Shown piece after piece: positions 7,935-13,355 of a stretch of DNA of 19,515 nucleotides. This DNA is from Proteobacteria bacterium UBA964 (GTDB lineage: Bacteria > Pseudomonadota > Gammaproteobacteria > Steroidobacterales > Steroidobacteraceae). The position numbers and the translations under genes are program-made. The stretch spans positions 4,535 to 24,049 of the forward strand of contig DBCG01000055.1 of assembly GCA_002292945.1 (NCBI GenBank). Direction: 5' to 3'. Each line of letters starts with the position of its first letter. Positions within the stretch are counted from its first letter, which is position 1. The notes under the pieces were generated by a model that was given only the letters and a program-made list of their open reading frames with translations, was not told the DNA's origin and ran no database searches.

Positions 7935-10900
7935 TCAGCCGCGGATGTTGACGATCGTGCTGGTCAAGTTGGTCGCCGTCTCGATCGCCTTCGCGTTCGC
8001 CTGGAAGTTTCGCTGCGCCGTGATCAGGTTCACCAGCTCCTCGGTCAGGTCCACATTCGCGCGTTCGAGCGCGCCACCTTGGATCGAACCGTAGCCGTCT
8101 GCGCCTGCGACACCCACCACCGCCTCACCGGAGTTCGAGGTGGACACATAGTTGGCGTTGCCGATCTGCTTCAAGCCGTTCGGGCTCGCGAAGTTCGCGA
8201 GGATCAGCTTGCCGAGCGCCTGCTGCTCTCCGTTCGTGTAGTTGGCGCGGACCGTACCGGCCGAGTCGATGCTGATACCGTCCAAGCGACCGGAGGTGAA
8301 ACCGTCCTGGGTCAACGACAGCACGGAGAACGGCTGCGAGAACTGGGTCGAGAACTTGCCGTAGTCCACGTTCAGCACGATGAGATCGGCGCCGTTCTGC
8401 GGATCGAACGGCGTGTAACGCGCGCCTTCCTTCGGCGAGATCAGCTTACCGGCCGTGTCGAAGGTCAACTGACCCTTCGTGAGATAGATCGGGGCGTAGT
8501 TGGGCAGGTTCTCCGGCTTCTTGGTGGTCTCTTTGCCGTCCTTGTCGATGTAGAGCAGGTTGCCGTCGGCATCCTTGGCCTGCACCAACACGGTGACCTT
8601 CGGTACGCTACCGCGCTCCTGCGTCGTCGCGCTCAAGCCGAAGTTCGGATGTCCGTTCACGTTGATGAACGACTCTTCCAAAGTCGTGCCGGAGGTGAAC
8701 ACGAAACGGGAGTTGTTCGAGTCGAAATTGACCTTCACGCCGCCGACCGACCGACCGTTGCTCGCCGCGATCGCGTTGATGCGGGTCTCGAGCGCCGAAG
8801 CGAAAGTCGCACCCGTGTAGGCACCAGCAGGGACCCGGAAGGATCCGTCGATGCCATCGATCGTCACGTTGACGGTGTTGTCGTTGGCGGTCACAGAGAA
8901 CGTGCCGCTGACATCGATACCGGCCTTGCTGCCGGTCGTCACCGCGGGCTTCGACTCCAAGCCGCTACCGCTGGACTTGACGATCTCGGCCGTGTAGGTG
9001 TCCGAGATGCCGAGCAGATCTGCTGCACGGGTGTTTTCACCCACGCTGACCGTGATCAACGAACGCTCACCCGTCGTTCCAGAGGAGAACACGAACTTGC
9101 GCTGATCCTTCAGGTAGTCGACACGGATGCCATAGCGACGCTGGTCTTCGTTCTGGATCTCATCACCGTTCGGCAGGATCTCACTGCCGCGGAACGCGCC
9201 CTGCGTGGTACCCGCGCCGACCGACACGAGTGCCAGCTTCGCCGGGAAGCCCAGCACATCGTTGGCGTTCTCGGTGCCCGAAGTGACCGGTCCCGTGACG
9301 CCGAGACTTGCGATCTTGAAGGCGTTGTCGCGGGGCTTGAAGGTGATGGTGCGCGCTCGCGGGTCGTATCCGACCTTCAATACACCGGCACCGATCGCCT
9401 GATCGACCTGGGTCTGGATGGCACTGACGAGATCGTTCTCCCGCTCCACTGCAGAGGGGCGATATTTGTTGTTCTCCGGCAGTCGCAGGCGGATCCCGCC
9501 GATCAAAGCGTCCTTGATCGTGGTGCCCGCGGCGAAGTTGTTCAGCGGGTCATCCACGAAGACGCCATCCAGCGTATCGGTGTTGTCCACGAACGTGGCG
9601 AACAACGTGAAGTCCGAGACGGTGGGATCGGACGGCGCGGGGGGCGTCCCGGAATAGAGCACCTCAACATTCTGATCGTCGCCGAATCGGGTGTTGATCG
9701 CCTTCGTCAGTTCAGCGGCGAGTTCCGTACCGCTCAGCTGCTTTCCGCGGAGCGAATCCGGGAGGCTGATGTCGACGGGATCGGAGTCATCGACGCTGAT
9801 CCGGAGCAGGTTCAGATTCGACAGCCCTTTCTCTGGCTCATCGCTCGAGCCGACGGAGACCGCAATCGCCGCGCTGAAGTCTGCGCCGGTGAATCCGCCG
9901 CGTGTAGCGGTCAGGTCGTTGCTGACCAACATCGTGAAGGGGACGCCATCGTCGCTGAAGAAAGTCAGGTTGCCGTCGACGGCGCTGCCGGTGAACCGGA
10001 TGCCGGCAGCTGCCAGATCATCCGCTTGGGCGGCGAGCGATGCATCGAACCGCGCAGCGGTGAGCGTCAGGTCACCCGCTGTCGACTTGAAGATCTCGAA
10101 TTCCTCGGCGGGAGCGGTACCGACAGTGAACGTGATCGAGTAGCTTTCATTGGCCGCTGTCGCGACCCCGTCGTTCCAGGTGCCGCTGTTGGTGGTGCTG
10201 GCTTCAGAGCCGCCGACCGTGACCTTGTTGTTGTCCGTGCTTCCGAAGTCGAAGCCGACGTCGTTGCGGTCGATGAAACCGCCGGTCAACCGCGCCGGGG
10301 TGGAGTCGACCTTGTTCGTCTGATCGTTCAGGAAGTAAAGAGGATGCGGTGCACCCGCGTTGAAGGTCGGATCGAACTTCGAGGGGTCGGTCGTCTGCTG
10401 ACCGAACTTGTCGATGAAGAGGTTCTCACCCTTGTCGGTGTTGGCGTTGAGCAGCGCGGGCTCGATCTCGCGATCACCGACGTAGATGTACGTCTGCCAT
10501 TTGTTGGACGGATCCTCGACGGTGGCGTTCGAGACCTTGACGTAGTAGATGGTGGCGATGGACGGGTTACCGAGAGAATCGAACACCGTGATCGAGGTCG
10601 AACGGTTGAAGGTGTTCGGATCGTTGCGGTCGAACCGGTACACGGCTGCACCGCTCGTGAACTTGTCCTGCTTCGGGATGATCTCGGCGTCCGCCGGCAG
10701 GTTCACGCCCAGGTCGATCTTCGAAGAGGCCCGGGGCAGACCCGCCGTGCTCGGCAGCTGCAGTGACTTCGCTGAACTCAAGCCGGTGGCGACGACGGAT
10801 CCGTCATCGTTGACCGGGAAGACTTGGACGAACTGTCCTGACGAGTCGACCACATACCGGTCGTTGTTGACGCGGAAGGATCCATTGCGCGTGAACACCG

Positions 10901-11201
10901 ACTGGTTCGAGGTCAGGTTCGGCTTCAGCACGAAGAAGCCCTGACCCTGGATCGCCATGTCGAGCGAGTTCTGGGAGAACGCGACGTTGCCCTGGGAGAA
11001 CTCCTGGGCCACGCCCTTCAGCAGCACGCCCTGACCGATCGAGCCGGAGGCGTTCTGCAACGGCGAGGTGGCGAAGATGTCACCGAACTCGGCACGCGCC
11101 TTCTTGAAGCCGATGGTGCCGACGTTGGCGATGTTGTTGCTCACGATGCCAAGTTCGGCTGTCGCAGCGTTGAGGCCAGTGAGTGAGGTATAGAAGGACA
11201 T
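7935..11201 (-). CDS. flgE: Flagellar hook protein FlgE, greatly enlarged (1088 aa)
   Basis: FlgE polymerises into the hook, the universal joint outside the cell. The N-terminus (MSFYTSLTGLNAATAELGIV, then SNNIANVGTIGFKKARAEFG) and the middle signature SLDMAIQGQGFFVLKP are standard, as is the C-terminus (LERANVDLTEELVNLITAQR, then NFQANAKAIETATNL). Typical hook proteins have about 400-450 residues, so some 600 residues are extra, between about 250 and 930. The insert has repeated beta-rich modules resembling the flagellin/hook IN motif: TELAAELTKAINTRFG near 490, KFVFSSGTTGERSLITV at 702 and RFVFTSGTTLEESFINV at 832. No cysteine is seen. GGAG lies 10 nt before the ATG. There is no internal stop or frameshift, so the gene looks intact. 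It follows flgD, the hook cap, after a 50-nt gap. Confidence 0.97.
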   Translation of the reverse strand: MSFYTSLTGLNAATAELGIVSNNIANVGTIGFKKARAEFGDIFATSPLQNASGSIGQGVLLKGVAQEFSQGNVAFSQNSLDMAIQGQGFFVLKPNLTSNQSVFTRNGSFRVNNDRYVVDSSGQFVQVFPVNDDGSVVATGLSSAKSLQLPSTAGLPRASSKIDLGVNLPADAEIIPKQDKFTSGAAVYRFDRNDPNTFNRSTSITVFDSLGNPSIATIYYVKVSNATVEDPSNKWQTYIYVGDREIEPALLNANTDKGENLFIDKFGQQTTDPSKFDPTFNAGAPHPLYFLNDQTNKVDSTPARLTGGFIDRNDVGFDFGSTDNNKVTVGGSEASTTNSGTWNDGVATAANESYSITFTVGTAPAEEFEIFKSTAGDLTLTAARFDASLAAQADDLAAAGIRFTGSAVDGNLTFFSDDGVPFTMLVSNDLTATRGGFTGADFSAAIAVSVGSSDEPEKGLSNLNLLRISVDDSDPVDISLPDSLRGKQLSGTELAAELTKAINTRFGDDQNVEVLYSGTPPAPSDPTVSDFTLFATFVDNTDTLDGVFVDDPLNNFAAGTTIKDALIGGIRLRLPENNKYRPSAVERENDLVSAIQTQVDQAIGAGVLKVGYDPRARTITFKPRDNAFKIASLGVTGPVTSGTENANDVLGFPAKLALVSVGAGTTQGAFRGSEILPNGDEIQNEDQRRYGIRVDYLKDQRKFVFSSGTTGERSLITVSVGENTRAADLLGISDTYTAEIVKSSGSGLESKPAVTTGSKAGIDVSGTFSVTANDNTVNVTIDGIDGSFRVPAGAYTGATFASALETRINAIAASNGRSVGGVKVNFDSNNSRFVFTSGTTLEESFINVNGHPNFGLSATTQERGSVPKVTVLVQAKDADGNLLYIDKDGKETTKKPENLPNYAPIYLTKGQLTFDTAGKLISPKEGARYTPFDPQNGADLIVLNVDYGKFSTQFSQPFSVLSLTQDGFTSGRLDGISIDSAGTVRANYTNGEQQALGKLILANFASPNGLKQIGNANYVSTSNSGEAVVGVAGADGYGSIQGGALERANVDLTEELVNLITAQRNFQANAKAIETATNLTSTIVNIRG

Positions 11202-11251
11202 GGGTGCAGTTCTCCGGCTATATGTCTTTAATTTCTGGTTCTAGGGCCGCT

Positions 11252-11941
11252 TCAACGAAGCGTGCTGACTTGTGAGAGCGGGACGTTCGCGCCGTTCTCG
11301 AGGTTCAGGACGATGTCTTGTCCCCGCATCGATACGCTGTTGACCGGGATGTACAAGAGGGCCTTGGCGGCCTCCGTCTTGCCACCGCGCATCACGGCGA
11401 CATCGACCTGGTAGCGTCCGGGCTGGGCGTTCATTCCACCGGCCAGCGCGCCATCCCACGAGAACGGGTAGTCGCCCTTGCCGACCGGTCCGAGTTCGAA
11501 GGTCTCCATGACCTGTCCGACCGCATTGCGGATGTAGACCACTGCGCCATCGACGGGCTCGGTCAGGCGCACCGCACCATCGAGCGGTCGCCCTTCGGCG
11601 AGCTCACCGTAGTTCCCGCTCGAGAGCACCGATCGACCGATCAGACTGCCGCTCGAGAGCATGCGGGTCGATGCCATCTGATCGGAGAGGCCTTTCAGTT
11701 CCTTGGCCATCTCACCGACGGAATTGACGGTGGAGAACTGGGCCATCTGCCCGAGGAACTCGCCGTTCTCCATCGGCTGCATCGGATCCTGGTTCTTGAG
11801 CTGCGCCATCATCAGCTTCAGGAATTCAGCCTGGCCGAGCGAATCCGAGCGCTCGACCTCTTTCTGCTTCTCCGCCTCGAAACTCGTGAGTCCGGGGGGC
11901 AACTCGGTGCGGCTCGAGGAAGGTATCGTGGTGCTTGCCAT
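11252..11941 (-). CDS. flgD: Hook assembly cap protein FlgD
   Basis: FlgD forms the cap at the tip of the growing hook and guides FlgE insertion; it is shed when the hook is complete. The 229-residue length matches the family (231 in E. coli). The diagnostic N-terminal helix is at residues 39-70 (EFLKLMMAQLKNQDPMQPME, then FLGQMAQFSTVNSVGEM). The later part is FlgD Ig/Tudor-like (VYIRNAVGQVMETFEL, YPFSWDGALAGGMNAQPGRY). The ATG at 11941-11939 has a poor Shine-Dalgarno sequence and lies 11 nt after the flgC stop, so coupling is likely. The last codons sit in a short perfect inverted repeat (11248-11262). The cap is normal in size although the hook it must fold is more than twice the usual length. 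Confidence 0.97.
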   Translation of the reverse strand: MASTTIPSSSRTELPPGLTSFEAEKQKEVERSDSLGQAEFLKLMMAQLKNQDPMQPMENGEFLGQMAQFSTVNSVGEMAKELKGLSDQMASTRMLSSGSLIGRSVLSSGNYGELAEGRPLDGAVRLTEPVDGAVVYIRNAVGQVMETFELGPVGKGDYPFSWDGALAGGMNAQPGRYQVDVAVMRGGKTEAAKALLYIPVNSVSMRGQDIVLNLENGANVPLSQVSTLR

Positions 11942-11952
11942 GGTCGTGCGTC

Positions 11953-12372
11953 TTACTTGGTGTTCATGTCGATCGTGCGCATCATCAGCTCGCGCGCCGT
12001 GCTCGCGGTGGTGATCGCCGTCTCATAGGATCGGGCTGCGTCGAGCATGTCGGTCATCTCTTCCATCGGATTGACGTTCGAGCGGTACACATACCCCTCG
12101 GCATCCGCCAGAGGATTGGACGGATCGAAGACCTGCGGCGTCGCGCGGTTCGTCTCCGAGATCCCCTTGACCTCGACACCGAAGCCGCTCTGCAGCTCAT
12201 TGGTCGCCTGCAAGAGCTCGGTGGCGAAGACCGGGCGTTTCGCGCGATAGGCCCCAGCGGAGGACCCTGCAACGGTCTCGACGTTCGCGAGGTTCGACGC
12301 GATCGTGTTCAATCGGACCGTCTGGGCGTTCAGTGCACCGCCCGCGAGTTTGAGGATGTTTGATAAAGACAT
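11953..12372 (-). CDS. flgC: Flagellar proximal rod protein FlgC
   Basis: FlgC is a proximal rod subunit. The 139-residue product (134 in E. coli) has the rod signature QTVRLNTIASNLANVETVAG, with the ASNLAN core, and the C-terminal family block YVYRSNVNPMEEMTDMLDAA followed by RSYETAITTASTARELM. GGAG lies 7 nt before the ATG. The gap from flgB is 24 nt and to flgD 11 nt. Nothing unusual is seen. The order B-C-D-E and the YxxNVNPMEEM-type motif make the assignment safe. Confidence 0.97.
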   Translation of the reverse strand: MSLSNILKLAGGALNAQTVRLNTIASNLANVETVAGSSAGAYRAKRPVFATELLQATNELQSGFGVEVKGISETNRATPQVFDPSNPLADAEGYVYRSNVNPMEEMTDMLDAARSYETAITTASTARELMMRTIDMNTK

Positions 12373-12396
12373 GATTTATCTCCGGTTCTACGTCGC

Positions 12397-12783
12397 TCAA
12401 TCGCCGCGGTAGGCTTTGCGCATGCCAGAGAGCGCTCCTTCCGCGAAGCGCAACGCAGCGAGGTAACGCCCAGCAGCATCGCCATAGGCAGCTTCTTCAA
12501 TGTGGGTCTCCACGGTGTTGCCGTCACGGGACGGCGAAAGCGGGATGCGGAACATGAGTGCATCCCGGGTCAATTGCTCAGGGGTGTCGATATGCCGAGG
12601 GTGGGTCACCGCAAGACGGGGCTGATCGCCCGCATCGGCCAACACTTTCTTGAAGTCCACGTCACGCGCGCGATACTGCGGCGTGCTCGCGTTCGCGATG
12701 TTGCCGGCGATGATCTCCAATCGGCGCGCTTGTACAGCGGCTGCCGTCGGAAACACTCCCAGTGCTTTGTCGATGATGGACAT
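12397..12783 (-). CDS. flgB: Flagellar proximal rod protein FlgB, first gene of the flg operon
   Basis: FlgB is the most proximal rod protein, next to the export gate. The product has 128 residues with MSIIDKALGVFPTAAAVQAR at its start and the rod signature EIIAGNIANASTPQYRARDV followed by DFKKVL. It ends in the usual C-terminal helix (YLAALRFAEGALSGMRKAYR). Two starts are possible: ATG at 12783, chosen because family members begin MS(I)-x-DKALG, and ATG at 12792, which adds MTT. GGAG lies 12 nt before the first and only 3 nt before the second, so neither has ideal spacing. A sigma-54 promoter lies about 52 bp upstream (12835-12850), giving a predicted leader of about 42 nt. Further in-frame ATGs upstream would pass through the promoter and are not used. 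Confidence 0.95.
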   Translation of the reverse strand: MSIIDKALGVFPTAAAVQARRLEIIAGNIANASTPQYRARDVDFKKVLADAGDQPRLAVTHPRHIDTPEQLTRDALMFRIPLSPSRDGNTVETHIEEAAYGDAAGRYLAALRFAEGALSGMRKAYRGD

Positions 12784-12834
12784 CGTCGTCATGCGCTCCA
12801 AACTGTCGGAAATCCACTTTGCCGGTAACCCCGA

Positions 12835-12850
12835 AGCAAGAGGTGTGCCA
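12835..12850 (-). promoter_or_regulatory. Sigma-54 (RpoN) promoter of the flgB operon
   Basis: On the minus strand the sequence reads TGGCACACCTCTTGCT. It matches the TGGCAC-N5-TTGCW consensus at every defined position, with GG and GC separated by exactly 10 nt. Transcription would start near 12825, leaving a leader of about 42 nt before flgB. In polar-flagellum systems (Vibrio, Pseudomonas) the flg rod/hook operon is known to be RpoN dependent, which agrees with the position. Confidence 0.9.
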
Positions 12851-12910
12851 ACACGGCGCAAACCGATGCGAGAGACGGGTGTGATCGAGGCGGATGCAAC
12901 GATCACTCGC

Positions 12911-12957
12911 TACGCAGTCGCTCCTTTACGCAGTCGCCCCATATGAATGCCCCATAT
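12911..12957. repeat. Two adjacent pairs of short direct repeats upstream of the flgB promoter
   Basis: TACGCAGTCGC occurs at 12911-12921 and exactly again at 12927-12937 (16-nt period). GCCCCATAT occurs at 12936-12944 and 12949-12957 (13-nt period). The block lies about 60-110 bp upstream of the flgB -24 element, the usual distance for sites bound by an RpoN activator. The regulator is unknown, and the periods are not multiples of a 10.5-bp helical turn. Confidence 0.55.
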
Positions 12958-13041
12958 AGATAGATGCGGCGCAGATGCGTTGATGCCGCTCGATGCAGCC
13001 CGTCATGACCGGCAAGGTCCCGTATCGGAGACCCTGCCTAC

Positions 13042-13057
13042 CGGCAAAGCTTTGCCG
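13042..13057. promoter_or_regulatory. Perfect 16-nt palindrome, candidate operator
   Basis: CGGCAAAGCTTTGCCG is identical to its reverse complement. It lies about 190 bp from the flgB -24 element and 176 bp from the upstream fliC -24 element, so one bound dimer could serve both. A related half (ACCGGCAAG) is at 13008-13016. The sequence does not match an activator consensus that I can recall with confidence. Confidence 0.5.
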
Positions 13058-13232
13058 CCCGTGACCGCCGGTATGGCCGGTCGGTCCCCCGACATTCCCC
13101 GCCCTCAACACCCTCTAAAGGATGGCTGCAGGGATCGTCCTGGATCGATCACGCTCGCCGTGCCTGAAAAACCGCGGAATACAGGGAATTCCGTCTGTGT
13201 GCAGCGCGCCCTGTCGCTTTGCCGGACCGCGT

Positions 13233-13248
13233 TGGCCCGGACCTTGCT
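13233..13248 (+). promoter_or_regulatory. Candidate sigma-54 promoter P1 of fliC
   Basis: TGGCCCGGACCTTGCT has the invariant GG and GC dinucleotides 10 nt apart and a perfect TTGCT -12 element; the only change from TGGCAC-N5-TTGCW is A to C at one -24 position. Predicted start is near 13259, giving a leader of about 97 nt. Confidence 0.7.
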
Positions 13249-13289
13249 TGATCCCGATCTGGCAATGGACAGCAGGTGTCGCGATCCGG

Positions 13290-13305
13290 TGGCACGCAAT
13301 CTGCA
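13290..13305 (+). promoter_or_regulatory. Candidate sigma-54 promoter P2 of fliC
   Basis: TGGCACGCAATCTGCA has a perfect TGGCACG -24 element and GG-N10-GC spacing, with T to C at the first base of the -12 TTGCA. Predicted start is near 13316, leaving a leader of about 40 nt, like that of flgB. P1 and P2 are 57 bp apart; either or both may be used. Confidence 0.6.
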
Positions 13306-13355
13306 TGTCCCCTGTCGACGGAATTTGAACCGACGAACTTTCGACGGAGATTTTC

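Larger units (their letters stand above)
12784..13355. promoter_or_regulatory. Divergent regulatory region between flgB and fliC
   Basis: This 572-bp stretch holds no credible gene. Reading from flgB it contains the following. There is a short flgB leader and an exact sigma-54 promoter on the minus strand (12835-12850). Two pairs of direct repeats occupy 12911-12957. Six copies of GATGC lie between 12865 and 12996. A perfect 16-nt palindrome is at 13042-13057, about midway between the flgB and fliC promoters. Two candidate sigma-54 promoters for fliC lie on the plus strand (13233-13248 and 13290-13305), followed by the fliC leader with a repeated TCGACGGA. No sigma-28 promoter of the TAAA-N15-GCCGATAA type was found by eye. 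Sigma-54 needs an upstream-bound activator, so the repeats are plausible activator sites; this is inference. Confidence 0.8.

Noticed and set aside
7812..10766. A 984-codon open frame on the plus strand, antisense to flgE
   Set aside because: It reads as low-complexity Arg/Asp/Gly/Val-rich sequence without recognisable domains and mirrors the codon-position GC bias of flgE. Long antisense frames are expected opposite a long high-GC gene.
13111..13150. TAAAG near 13116 as a -35 of a sigma-28 promoter for fliC
   Set aside because: Fifteen bases downstream the sequence is TCGTCCTG, which does not resemble GCCGATAA.
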